From Silene latifolia (taxonomy: Eukaryota; Streptophyta; Magnoliopsida; Caryophyllales; Caryophyllaceae), in assembly GCF_048544455.1 (NCBI RefSeq), contig NC_133538.1, positions 42,878,969 through 42,942,968 of the forward strand: 64,000 bases of DNA, written 5' to 3'. Numbering within the stretch: position 1 is the stretch's first letter; each line of letters begins with the position of its first letter. Below are positions 24,200-35,587 of this stretch, piece by piece. Below the pieces are notes generated by a model, which worked only from the letters and a program-made list of their open reading frames with translations, did not search any database and was not told the DNA's origin. Position numbers and translations under genes: made by a program.

Positions 24200-24442
24200 A
24201 AAATGCATTACGCTTTAAAATAATCAAGATTACGTTTTAAAATAATCCATATTATGCTTTACAATAACCGCAAGATTGCAAAATAATTGTGAGACTTTTT
24301 TACAAATAATCAGGGGTATACTTTACAATAATTGTGTTAGACTTTTACAATAATCAAAGTTATGCTTTACATTAATTGATGTTGAATTTTTTTTGCAATT
24401 GTTCTGATTTTATTCATTTAATAATACCTTGCGCTATTACAA

Positions 24443-24765
24443 TAATCATGTGAAAACTATACAATAATCACAATTATGCTTTATAATAATTGATGTTGAG
24501 TTTATTTGCAATCGTTCTGATTTTTTTCCATAAATATATTAATTTGATAATGCTTTACTGTAATTGATAATGCTTTGCACTTGCCAATTTGTTACAATAA
24601 TCAAAGATATGCTTTAAAATAATTGGAGAGGAGCTTTACAATAATCGATACATGAGAGCTTTAAAATAATCGAGGTCTCGCTTTAAAATAATTGGGCAAA
24701 CGTTTTACAATAATCACTACATGAAAGCGATAGAATAATTGCATTTGATCATTTGAATAACTGTC
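24443..24765. repeat. Direct repeat copy 2 (~320 bp) downstream of the transposase
   Basis: Collinear with 23081-23400. The two copies bracket the last exon of the transposase, so unequal exchange between them could delete that exon. Confidence 0.8.
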
Positions 24766-24932
24766 TAGAGATATTACAATAACAGCTTAAAGGCATTACA
24801 AAAACACTAACTTGTTCAGTCAATCAATAACAGCTACATCAAATTTGTTCAGTCAATCAATAACAGCTATCTAAACATTAGATTATCCAACAAATCCATC
24901 TAGAATTGTTTGCTAAATCCATCTATAATCAA

Positions 24933-26035
24933 TCAATTGTTCTTTTTTGTGTTTCGCCGAGAAGGACCAGTAACGACTGTTGTTTTAACCCTTTTCCTCC
25001 CTGATCTTCTGTCTTTTAAAAGTTCTTTCTCTACTTCCAATATACTCCGCCTGAAAATTTCCACTTCTTCCAAAAGAGACGCTCTTGACTCGTTGACATC
25101 CGACATCAACAAAATAGCCACCATCACAAGCCATATAGGAATCCTCTCAACTTTCTTCTTAACCGCATACCATCCTTGCTCGTGCTTCCCTTCATATGTG
25201 AGCATGTGAAACATGGTGAAAAATCCCGATTCCTTATCAGCCTTGACATTCGCTTTCCATTCAAAATCAACATTCACGAATGTAAATGTGTTAATGAGAA
25301 CTCCTTCTTTTGCTGTTTTCCTTGTCTCCAAAAAGTCAGAAAAACAATCAACCTACAGCATGTACAAACAAAAAAAAAGAATTAGAAAGCACGACTATAC
25401 AATAACAAGTTTAAAACAATACAATAACTTTGTTACAACAATACAATAAATTCTGACTGAAAATAGCATTTGTATATGATCAGGAGTTAGAAAAACGTAC
25501 TGCAATCTTTGCAAGTCTGTAAAAATCGGATTTTTCCCAATCTTTATACGACGTATGGTCCAGCACATCAACCGTCTTGTTCATAAATTTCACACAAACA
25601 CAAAAGTAGTACTTCTCTAAAGACAACGGGATGAAGACAAGGTCCACATCGATCTCAGAGTTTACAACATTTTCACCCAAATAATAGGACCAAAACTGCA
25701 CAACCTTGTCTTTCTGGCTGTCAGTTACATAATCACTATCCCCTCCTTGCTCTACCATGTCTTTAAAGATTCCATATAAATACCATAAAAATGTGAAGAA
25801 AATTGAAGATAAATGATTAAACATTCTACAATAACTGCACAATGAAAAACAGATCATACCATATGTTGTGTCCCAAGGAACATCATCACTAGTGCTTCTT
25901 TCTCCTTAACCTCCATGAAATTCAAGACAACTGACCAGGCAGCTATTATGCGCAACTCAGTGTAATTTTCGGGCTTCGTAGAAAGAATATCAGACCTATC
26001 CAAGATAGCATTGCCCGCAGAAAACAAAAGTTCAC
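24933..26035 (-). other. Ulp1 module 2: catalytic His and Cys replaced
   Basis: The same exon order recurs: DYCFLDDYN (shared end of the previous exon, near 26320-26340), 25860-26035, 25480-25780 (VFIPLSLEKYYFCVCVKF, then VDVLDH) and 24933-25355 (ADKESGFFTMFHML). Against module 1 the catalytic His position is Tyr (EKYYF for GDHFF), Asp is kept (VLDH) and the Cys position is Ser (KESG for LDCG). It should therefore fold like a Ulp1 domain but not cut peptides. The stop is TAA at 24933-24935, after a basic tail (RRSGRKRVKTT). The reading frame is intact over the last 133 codons. Confidence 0.65.
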
Positions 26036-26102
26036 TGCAAAGGAGTAAAAAAAAAGCTTAGTAATATTTTAAAAACAATATTTAAAAAATAACTACCAAC
26101 AA

Positions 26103-26208
26103 CAATAACTGAGTTTTTCATAATACAATAACTATGTTAATGTAATACAATAATCGATTATTGTACTACATTAACATAGTTATTGTATTATGAAAACTCA
26201 GTTATTGT
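26103..26208. repeat. ~105-bp near-perfect palindrome, copy 1
   Basis: The arms are centred on AATCGATT (26152-26159). The inner ~35 bases of each arm pair with one mismatch, and the outer part pairs with a one-base indel. It is built from ACAATAAC words and lies in the intron between Ulp1 modules 1 and 2. It is followed by GATAGAATAATTGAACTTGT. Confidence 0.85.
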
Positions 26209-26275
26209 AATTTGTAAAAAAGATAGAATAATTGAACTTGTAGAATACAATAACTGCAATACATTACTAGAATAA

Positions 26276-28330
26276 TCACACAAACTTGTTTCTCATTGAG
26301 TTTGGAGAAAAATGAACATACTCATTTGCAATATTGTAATCATCCAAGAAACAATAATCAACAACTTGTTTCTTCTTGCTTGGCATAGCGCGTGTATATC
26401 TGCTGTTAGCCCTCATAACTTTTGAAACAACAACAAGATTTGTATCTGCCTTGCCACAGTTTATTGAGCAGCCAAGACCATCAGAGTTCGGTCTACTACC
26501 TCGGCCTGATCTAATCATCCCAGCGCTCATAGGTGTATCAGGCATACTCTTTTTCACAGGCCCCGGAGTACCTACACCATCATCCGGTTCCTCTGCCATA
26601 ACCCTAACAGCTTCCAAAGCATCTGCTTCAGCCCTTGCCGCTTCCAACTCAGCTATCTTACGCTTCTCAAGCAAAACAGGCAGCAAAGGTGCCTTTGTCT
26701 TTGTAAAATCATCAACCAAATCCAACAATTGTTTCCTAATTTTGTTGATATCGGCTAAAACCAAGATGGCAGCTATCTCAGCTCTATATATGATCCTTTT
26801 CAATGGGTCATGCAACTCTGATTTGAACAACTTCCCAGCATAAAACATCATATGAATCATGACAAAAACACCACAATCCAAATTCTGGGACCCTTCCGAT
26901 TTCCACCCAAAAGCCACATTTACAAATTTGAAATTGCAGACCTCACTGCCTCTTTCAAAACCTTTCTCGACAAGAAAACTACCAAATATTTCAACCTGGT
27001 TACATTTTTAAATCAAAATTCATCACTCAAGAACAAAAAACATAACTAAAAGAAGTAGATGAAAACAAAAACTTATAATAAGGTACATACAATAGAGTTG
27101 GTAGCCAACATCCAGATCCTATCTTCAAAATCATCATATACACGATTGTCAAGATAGTCCACAGTCTTCCCCACAAAATTAACAACAACACAGAAAAAAT
27201 GATCTCCAAAATGAACAGGGATAAAAACCTGGCATGATAAAACAGGCGTACATAAACCTTTGATGTTCTCAACAATAAAATAATCAACAGAAGAAAGAAA
27301 GAAGAGAAAGGATTGGAAAAATTATCAAATCGACACCAATGTCAAGAGAACCTTCGCTGTTCTCAATCACAGTGTCCCAAGCATTTTAAATTTCCTTTCT
27401 GTATAAATCTTTCTCATCATCAGCAGCTTTGATAAGCTTAAACAAAGAAGCCTATGAAAAATATTACCACACTATAAGAGAAAATGAAGTATCAAAATTG
27501 AAAAAACTTGGTTAACTGAATACAATAACTACTATTCTACTTTACAATAACTATCACAACAATAACATCTTTCATAATACAATAACTGAATTTTCATAAT
27601 ACAATAACTATGTTATTGTAATACAATAATCGATTATTGTATTACGATAACATAGTTATTGTATTATGAAAACTCAGTTATTGTAACTTGTAAAAAAGAT
27701 AGAATAATTGAACTTGTATAATACAATAACTGAAATACAGTATTAGAATAATCACAGAAAAATAAACAAAATTGAAGAATAGGAAAATTGAAGAATAGGA
27801 AAACTGTTTTAGCTGAATAAAATAACAGCTAATATACTTTACAATAATCAAGTAACTACAATAGAATAACTGTCATAACCATTGTAAATTTACTGATACA
27901 GAAATATATAAAAAAAATTTCACATACCGAATGATTTGTACAAAAAAAACTTCTTGTGAGGGAGAACCCTTTCCCAGCCTTGACCAACATGTCATTAAGT
28001 AAAAATGACCAGCAGCCAATCACATTCGATGTGATCATAGTCTTAGCAGACAGTGAAATAATGTCATCTCGAGTTAACATGGTGTGAAATGAAAACACAA
28101 CCAAATCCTCCCTGCCACATGGAAACAAATTATATAGTAAAGACAAAAACCCAAACAACAATAAAAGCTTTTAAAAAGTAGATATATTAGCAAAAAAAGA
28201 AAAAAAAAGAGAGAGAATGAAAAACATATAATGCTTACTCAATTCGTAGGTCATGATCATGCAGAAAACAGTAATCAAGTACAGTCTTCCTCCGCATTAA
28301 AATAGGAGCAAAAAGCTTCTGTACTTGCAC
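26276..28330 (-). other. Ulp1 module 1: catalytic residues present
   Basis: Exons read by eye: about 28238-28330 (LMRRKTVLDYCFLHDHD), about 27929-28110, about 27310-27450, 27111-27245 (VFIPVHFGDHFFCVVVNF, then VDYLDN) and 26276-26997 (SQNLDCGVFVM). The His of GDHFF, the Asp of YLDN and the Cys of LDCG correspond to the C48 His-Asp-Cys triad. Donor GTATGTACC at 27110 and acceptor AACCAG before GTTGAAATA support the last splice. A long tail with an Ala/Glu-rich helix (about residues 90-115 of the last ORF) follows and leads into the DYCFLDD exon of module 2. Confidence 0.75.
27578..27685. repeat. ~105-bp near-perfect palindrome, copy 2
   Basis: Same palindrome and same following sequence (GATAGAATAATTGAACTTGT) as at 26103-26208, here in an intron inside module 1. 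Sharing of intron sequence as well as exons indicates that the modules arose by segmental duplication. Confidence 0.85.
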
Positions 28331-28997
28331 AAAAAAATGAAAACTACAATCGCATCGAGTTGGGTGATTCACAATTTAAATCACACCCTATACCACAATT
28401 CCCAAAAAACGTATGCTCAGGCATAACGTCTGAATGCAGCAGGTAAGCACTTCTAACAGAATTATCTTGCATTCTATCCCCAACAACAGCCTCGTTGACA
28501 ACTTTGTTAATAACGTCATCCACACTACTCAAGTCCACAGCTTCATTCTCAACATCAATATTATCAATGCCGTCATTAGTTGGCACCTCCTCATTCGGTT
28601 TCTCAACCGCTACATCAGGGATCTTATTTTTACCTTTCTCCCGAGAATAAACCACCTTATATTTTTCTGGATCAAACGCTAAACCCCCCATTCCTTTCAT
28701 CTTTTCCCTTTTCATGCTCCCCCTTTTCATGCTCCTTGCAAAAACTTTCATACAACGACAGTTTACTTCCTGCCTGTTTCATTTCCTCAGCTTTTTCACA
28801 AATAAAATTGAAATATTTAGTGAACAAAGAATCATCGTCACTAATGAAAGCAGGAGTCGAAGAAACTGAAGTGGTTGTCGAAGAATTTTCAACTGTTGAA
28901 GAACCACACTCCTTTCCCATCGCTTCCTTCCGTTGCGTGTACAAATGGAGAAATATCTCAACATCTCTCTTCATCATCAAAAGATGTGCTTGGGACA

Positions 28998-29056
28998 CCT
29001 AAGAAAAAAGAAAAAAGAAAAAAGAAAAAAGAAAAAAAAAAAAAGAAAAAAAGAAT
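28998..29056. repeat. (AAAAAAG)n purine tract
   Basis: Repeated AAAAAAG units on the plus strand, a pyrimidine tract on the coding strand of the Ulp1-like gene. It sits just before the linker exon, where it may serve as the acceptor tract. Confidence 0.7.
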
Positions 29057-30343
29057 AATTATACTAAGTCTTTACAATAATTATACTCTGTCTTTACAAT
29101 AATTTACAATAATTGAAAAAATAACTGCTACAAAGCTTTAAAATAACTACACTACACCTTTACAGTAACTACACAAAAATGATTGAAAGAATGATTGGAA
29201 CTTACATCACGGCCTTTGCTCGAATAACATCATCGAGTATCAAAACAAATCAGGCGGTTCCAGATACTTTTTCCCGAGTTCGGGTTTATCAACGATCGCA
29301 CATACCTCGCAGCTTTTGCTTCTCTTAAGCGTTTGGAGACAGGATACACACCATTGACATATTCCCTATTCCCTAGCGAACCGTGCAATTGAGCTCAAAT
29401 ACCCCTACTAACAAAAGACTTCTCATCCCGAGTGCTTGATAAGAGGAGTCTCGAAAGACATTGTATATTCCTTAAAAGACATACGATGGAAGTATGCCAC
29501 CATAACAACAAGTATGCAACCACGCAAAGTAGAGGACCCAGTTCTACACCGCTCAACACCTTCAACTAATTTATCAAACACATACCCACACCAATCCAAA
29601 TGGTGGATACGTAAAACATCTTGCACCGCTTTAAGAATTGAAAAGTCAATTCCATAATTTGAAGGGGGAGCAAGGACAATGGACATAGCGTAAAGCACAA
29701 ACACCTCCGAAATTCATCTCCCCATCATCCCCCATAGCAAAGAATTGCATTATAAACAAAGGGATAGTAACATAATTTGTCCCTTCTACTTTAAACTTCT
29801 TCCGGAACTTAGCTTTCAACGTTTCTTGTGAAGACAATACACTATGTCCAGTGTAAACAACCTCAACCTTATCACCACCATTTGGCAATCCAAAAACATC
29901 ATACACATCATCTTTTGACAGAAAAAATTTGACATCTCTTGCTTGAAAAATATGAGCAGTAGCATTAAAGTGTTTTACAAACAATGGTATAACACCCAAT
30001 GGTAAACTATTCACTTTAAAATCAAGCAAACCACCAAATCCGATCTCAATGACAACCTTTTCACGATTTGGACCAAGTTGTTTTACCAGTTTAACCAAAC
30101 CATTAGGACGACAACTCACTTTAATGTTTGCAAAGACAAAATGGAAAATCAAGCAAAATATAAAAAGAGTAACACATCAAATAAACAGAAACTCATAACA
30201 AGGGGGCAGGACACATATACTCACATGTTCAATCTTGGAGTTCCAGGAACCTTACTGAGCTTCTTTTTTGGAAAAGTTACTTTTGAGCGTTTCAAATCAG
30301 CTTTATTACCATCTTCGGGCTCCCTGCTACGTTTAGGACCCAT

Positions 30344-31389
30344 TTGTTTTTATCACTGAGCAAATGAATACAAAATTATCGAATAAACACAAAAAATATG
30401 ACAACAACTAATACAAGAATCGAGTTTTAATAATACAATAATCAGCATACAGTAATACAATAACTGGACTTGACTAAAATGATAACTAAATAATACTACG
30501 TATAGAATAACTAAATTACTATATTACAATAACTATCACAATACATTACAATAATAAACATCACTATATTACAATAACAACATCACTATATTACAATAAC
30601 AAACTTTTCATATTAAAATAACTGGACTTGACTAAAAGCTGACTTAAAAACACTAACCAAAGATCAATAACTAAAATAATACTCATTACAATAACTGAGT
30701 TTCTACATTACAATAACTACCACAATACATTACAATATATTACAATAACACAAATAATTCCAAACACACACACACACACACACACATTATGTTCATTAGA
30801 ATTATACGAATTCACAACAAAAAGAAAAACCTTAACAACAGATACAAAAAATGAAAAATCAATTACGAAACCCTAAAATTATGCAAAGACAATGAAAAAT
30901 GTAAATTAACAACAAAACACAACAAACTAAACTATATACTAAACAAAATGAAGAATAAACACAGAAAACAAAAAAAATCAAGTAGAAAACAAGAAGAAGA
31001 ACATGCAAAATTGAACAAAATCAACGAAAAAAATAATTTCAGCTCATTGATTACCTGTTGAGAAGGACAAACAAACTGAGAACCACGATTATGAGATAAA
31101 CCACGATAATGAAGTAGAAGAACGACACAAATTGAGCACAAATTGAAGTAGAAGGACAACGAAGATGAACAAAATCAACGAACGCACTGATATTTTCAGA
31201 GGGAAAATATGAGAGAGAGAGAGAGAAAGAAAGAAACTGTCGAGAAAGTGGGAGGAAAAAAGAAGTCAAACCATCAAAATTGGGTTTATATATGAGATGT
31301 AAAATTAAATCTCAGCCACATATCTTATGTTAGATGAATGGTCCAGATTTAGAGGGGTAACTCACCAAAAGTACCCTAACTCATTTGAT

Positions 31390-31391
<2 letters not shown>
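30344..31391. other. Upstream region of the Ulp1-like gene and right end of the MULE
   Basis: AT-rich, with many ACAATAAC words (to about 30750), a (CA)n, then purine-rich sequence with a GA-repeat near 31212-31232. No gene is supported. It should hold the promoter of the minus-strand gene. Confidence 0.45.
30764..30786. repeat. (CA)n microsatellite
   Basis: About 11 CA units in the region upstream of the Ulp1-like gene. Confidence 0.85.

Positions 31392-31425
<34 letters not shown>
31392..31425. repeat. (TA)n tract between MULE and Tat fragment
   Basis: About 17 TA units. The reverse-transcriptase frame of the next element runs into it and is cut off there. Confidence 0.9.
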
Positions 31426-31427
<2 letters not shown>

Positions 31428-31429
31428 AT

Positions 31430-33496
31430 TTAGAGCCGCCATTCTCCCGGTTAGCATCATAACCTCTTTTCGATTCCTTGGTTCCGGCAGGTCTAGGATT
31501 GCTTGGATTTTGTCTGGATTTGCATCAATGCCCCTGGCACTGACAAGTACACCGAGGAATTTACCTGCCCGGACACCGAAGTTGCATTTCATTGGGTTGA
31601 GCTTCATCTTGTATTTCCTTAGTGAACAAAATGTTTCGTGTAAATCGGCCAGGTGCTCGCTGTCGGACTTGCTTTTCACAATAGCATCGTCGACGTAGGC
31701 CTCAATGTTTCGCCCTTTTTGATTTTGAAACACTTTATCCACCAGCCTTGTATACGTTGCGCCGGCGTTTTTCAAACCAAACGGCATCATTTTGTACATG
31801 TATGTGCCGTTGGCGGTGATGAATGCGCATTTAGGCATGTCTTCCTCGGCCATGAATACCTGGTGATACCCCGAGAAGGCGTCTAGCGGGCTCGGCATGG
31901 TGTATCTGCCGTGGCGTCGATCAAGCTATCTATTCGAGGCAAAGGGTAACAATCTTTGGGGCATGCTTTATTAAGTTGGGTAAAGTCTACACACATTCTC
32001 CATGCCCCCGATGATTTCTTTACCATCACAACATTGGCTAACCACTCAGGGTAAGTGCAAGGCATAATAAAGCCCGCCGTAAGTAGTTTATCTACCTCGG
32101 CTTTGATGGCCTCATCTTTCTCGACTGAGGAGTTCCTCATCCTTTGCTTGACAGGGCGAGCGGTGGGGAGTACGTTCAGCTTGTGAATAATTACCTCCCG
32201 GCTCACGCCTGGCATTTCGGCCGCTGAGTAGGCGAAGACGTCCTTATTTTTCCTTAGCAGGTCCAGGAGTTTGGCTCTGAATTTTGGTTCCAGGTTGACA
32301 CCGATGGTCACGGTGCGGCCTGGGTCAATCTCCACCTCCTCTGTCTCTGCTCCTTCAACCATGCTGATGGTTCGGTCGTTCTCGGACCTGGGAGTGTGCT
32401 GTATCTGGAAGGATTTTAATTTTGAAGCGACGGCTCTCACCCTCTCTAGATACCTTGTCGTCCTATGGTCCCGAGCCTTGTGCTCTCCTTTGATCTGGTT
32501 GGTCAATAAGAGCGAATCTGTTTTCACCACGACATGCTCCGCCCCGGCGGTTCTGGCTAGCCTGACTCCGGTTATCACTGCCTCGTACTTGGATTCGTTG
32601 TTTGAGGTCAAGGAGGTAAGCTCCAAGGCGTGCTCGAACACGTCTCCGTTTGGGCTAAGAATAATGATGCTGGCTTTCGAGCTATCCGTCGTGGAAGGGC
32701 CGTTGGTGTGTATCTCCCATACGCCGGGTTCCTTCTCGTTCTTCGAGGCGAGCTTATGTGCTTCCCCCCGGTCCGAGACGTATATCAATGTCAAGGCCCG
32801 GATGGAAATTACGGCGTCGGTTTCACTCAAAGTGACCCGGCCTATGAGCACGTTGTGGGCAGACGTGCCGTCGATAACTATAAATTCAGACATAACATTC
32901 CTGGCTGCAGTTCCCTCGCCGAACCTCACCGGCAGTCTGACCGACCCCAGGGGTACCAGGCCGACCCCAGAAAAGCTGTACAGCGGGTTGGTGCAGGGGC
33001 TCAAATCTTCGACTCTCAGACCGAGGCTGAGAAAGCATTCTCTGTACATAATGTTTATGTAGGCGCCTGTGTCAATCAGGCACCTCTTCACCAAGTGGTT
33101 GGCTATGCCTAGGTGGACCGTAAGTGGGTCGCTGTGAAGAGCGACGACTCCCTCGTAGTCCTTCTTCCCAATGGTCATATCGGGGATATTGGAAGCGGGG
33201 GTGGCTGTGTTGGGCACAAAGTTGATGGTCTGACACGGTTCATTTAGGTGCCGTTTGTGCCCATGAGCGGACCCACCATTCTCGTTGCCCTCGATGATAG
33301 CATGGATTACTCCTATCCGTTCAGAGACGGACTTGCTATGCGACCCGCCGGCATCTGGTTTTTGGCCACCGGCAACATATTTGCCGAGGCTCCCCTTTCG
33401 GATCGGTTCCTCAATGGCATTCTTCGGATGTCGGCGATCGTTGGTTAAGTGACCGGTGTGGCCGTGGTACTCACGATCGGCTCGTGTCACCGTCAC
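31430..33496 (-). pseudogene. Tat pol fragment: protease, RNase H-like domain, reverse transcriptase (truncated)
   Basis: A 537-codon frame (31883-33496) encodes in order a retropepsin (CLIDTGAYINIMY), an RNase H-like domain of ~115 residues (HTNGPS, SNNESKYEAVITG, KTDSLLLTNQI, TPRSENDR) and the start of reverse transcriptase (DVFAYSAAEMPG, ACPKDCYPLPRID). After a frameshift near 31890 the polymerase continues (DAFSGYHQVF, MPFGLKNAGATY, catalytic YVDD at 31686-31697) and is lost at 31430 after GRMAAL. In Tat elements the extra RNase H normally follows the polymerase; here it precedes it. Its acids are mostly replaced (N for the first D, K for E, last D gone). Confidence 0.85.
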
Positions 33497-33504
33497 TCCT
33501 CGGC

Positions 33505-34894
33505 CTAGGGGTCTTTCCCACTTCGGCCCTCGTTCTTGCTCAACGCGAAGACCTCGGCGCCGATACGACTAGGGGTTTTATCACTATACCGCCTCTGGTG
33601 GTACGTGCCCGAACTCCACCCGGCGCCTGTCGAGTCTTGTTTCCTGGCGGACTTGTCCGACCGTGACCTATTATTCTCACGGCGTCTTTCATCGGACCGT
33701 GACCCGTTGTTGTCACGGAGTCTTTCATCCGGGTTGTCCTCCCGGTGGCTCTTCTTTTTCGGAGGGCTCGGCCTCGGCTTGCAGGGCCGACCCATGTCTT
33801 GTGATAGTCTTCTACCTTGATGGCCTGGTCGGCCATCCTCCTGGCGGCATCCAAGCTCAGGCCTCCGCACTTGATAAGCTCATTTTTTAAGTCTCCCCTT
33901 GGGAGGCCCTTCATCGTGCAAGGCCGCCGGTTCGGGATTAATTTCTCGAATCTGCTGGACCTTTCCATCGAACCTCTTCACATAGCTTCGTAGAGACTCG
34001 CCCCCTCCTGTTTGATAGTTAGGAGGTCCGATGTCTCCACGGCCCTTCTCTTGTTGCAAAGAGTCTTGGGCTAGAAAGGCGTCTCTTAGGTCGGCGTATT
34101 AGTATACCGAGCCGTCGGGAAGCCCTTTGTACCAACTTTGAGCCATCCCATGCAAAGTTGTTGGGAAGACTCGGCACCGGACCTCATCGGGCTGCTCCCA
34201 TACCGACATGTAAGACTCGAAAGCCTCAGCGTGGTCGGGTGGATCACTATCTCCTTTGTATGATAGGGGTGGCAACTTGAGCTTAGTTGGCACTGGACTT
34301 CTAGGACGTGGCGTTGAGGGGTCTGTCGACCACGTGTCGAACGACACGCGGCGATCGGCTCCTCGCATTCCTAATCCGGCTCCTCTCCTCGTAGCGGGAA
34401 GGACTTCTTCTTCGACTCGGACTTCTTCTCCAACTCTGCTGAGTCGGACTCCTCTCAGTTCCTTTGGGGTAAGCCTCGTTCGTGTTGCGGGGACGCTGTC
34501 CTCCCATGAGTGCGGGAAGGACTTAGGTCTACCACGCCCACTTTGGGCTCCCCCGGCGACTTGGTGGGTCGGCTTCTCCCGTGCTCCGTTCAAATTTCTC
34601 GAGTCACGTTTTGGGCCCTAGTCTCTGGCGGTTTCCGCCGCTCTTGTCGGCGTGACCGTGTGAGCAGGCGTATTACTAATTAGGTCCAGGACCATTTTCA
34701 GTCTTGCTATGTCAACCACATGTCCCATGATGGTGACCTGGTTGGTTGCGGCGGCGTGTCCGGCATTATTGGCATCCGAACTCCGGTTGGATTACTCACG
34801 GGGTGGAGGGCCGCACGACTCGAGAATTGTTGAAAGTGTCATCGTGGTAGAATGCGGTTTCGTCGGTCACGACTGCGTCTTGTTGTTTTGACAT
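33505..34894 (-). pseudogene. Tat Gag, broken into several frames
   Basis: The start is probably the ATG at 34894 (MSKQQDAVVTDE), ~75 bases after the primer site. The frame meets a stop after 32 codons. Further pieces are 34099-34593, with a Gag core (DHAEAFESYMSVW, CRVFPTTLHGMAQSWYKGLP), and 33540-33968 with 33505-33870, an Arg-rich nucleic-acid-binding region and a DAARRMADQAIKVEDYH helix. At least one stop and two frame changes interrupt it. Confidence 0.75.
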
Positions 34895-34968
34895 CTTAGC
34901 TTTTTGGGTGGGTTTTTGTTGTTTTTTTTTGTTGTTTGGGAATGAATGTGACTAGCTTCTAGTGTCTT

Positions 34969-34985
34969 TCCCCACGACGGCGCCA
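34969..34985 (-). other. Primer-binding site, tRNA-Asp type
   Basis: On minus, TGGCGCCGTCGTGGGGA begins two bases after the LTR. The first nine bases match the complement of the plant tRNA-Asp 3' end, the primer of many Tat and Athila elements. The rest matches only partly. Confidence 0.7.
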
Positions 34986-34987
34986 AT

Positions 34988-35587
34988 TGTTCCTGGGTGT
35001 AATTCCGGAGCAAGTATGGTTACCACCCGTGGCTTGTTGAATGATGTCTTGAGTGGGATTCTCCTTTGGTCTTAATCGTTCCTCTCGGCCTCTCCTGCAA
35101 CAATGAACGGCGAGGGCTTGGCTTTGTGCCAAGCGTACTCACTCCGACGCTCAAGTCAATAAACTTAAAGTATAAGTTGTTACTTGGCTGAATGTATATT
35201 GTAGAGAGATAAGGAAGATATTACCAGATGAATAGTGTATTTAGGTTTAGTTGTGTATTATGTGGATCCTCTCCTCAATGAAGGTTGAGGAGTATTTATA
35301 GGCTTTCACCTTTTGTCACGTAGTGGCCAAGTGGCTAGCGGTGGAAAGACGATCTACCCCCTCGGCCGAGGTTTCTATGGCAGGCCGGCGGGCCCCGTGA
35401 CTCACCGCCGAGGGGTCTTGGATATGAGTACGCGGGTATGTGTCCCTACCGGCGGGGTTGTCATCCGAGACCAGGCGACCGGCCGATGGGCTGCATCGGT
35501 GGGTTATCTAAGTCGTTGACTTGTTTGTGGATATCTTTGACCTTGCTCAATATGTTGACTTGGTCGGCGGTGCAGAATATGCCCCAT

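Larger units (their letters stand above)
24933..30343 (-). pseudogene. Ulp1-like (C48 family) gene with two consecutive protease modules
   Basis: A multi-exon minus-strand gene. The start is the ATG at 30343 (MGPKRSREPEDG, a basic Lys-rich head, exon 30225-30343, donor GTGAGT). An N-terminal domain typical of plant transposon Ulp1-like proteins follows at about 29423-30112 (EIGFGGLLDFKV, DVYDVFGLPNGGD, then FVLYAMSIVLAP after a frameshift near 29705). A charged linker is at 28344-28998. Module 1 (26276-28330) and module 2 (24933-26035) each contain a DYCFL exon and a Ulp1 fold. Ulp1 enzymes cut SUMO from proteins and act at or in the nucleus. A stop near 27394 and the frameshift suggest decay, though my exon calls are by eye. 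It points towards the transposase gene; the two 3' ends lie ~730 bases apart. Confidence 0.75.
19777..31391. mobile_element. MULE of Kaonashi-like layout: transposase plus Ulp1-like gene
   Basis: An ~11.6-kb region between two (TA)n tracts. It contains a FAR1/MULE transposase gene on + and a Ulp1-like cysteine-protease gene on -, converging on each other. MULEs carrying Ulp1-like genes are known from plants (Kaonashi elements in Arabidopsis). Nearly all non-coding parts are filled with short AT-rich words of the type ACAATAAC and TAAAATAAT. The ends are not precise: the left margin (near 19850) and the inverted right margin (near 31335) share GAGTTA, AATCT and GG-CCA in the same order, which may be weak terminal repeats. 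Confidence 0.7.

Noticed and set aside
26852..27049. Plus-strand ORF near the Ulp1 exon
   Set aside because: Antisense to the exon with LDCGVFVM; no independent features.
32271..33112. Plus-strand ORFs of 263 and 160 codons
   Set aside because: GC-rich shadows of the Tat protease/RNase H frame; they match no domain.
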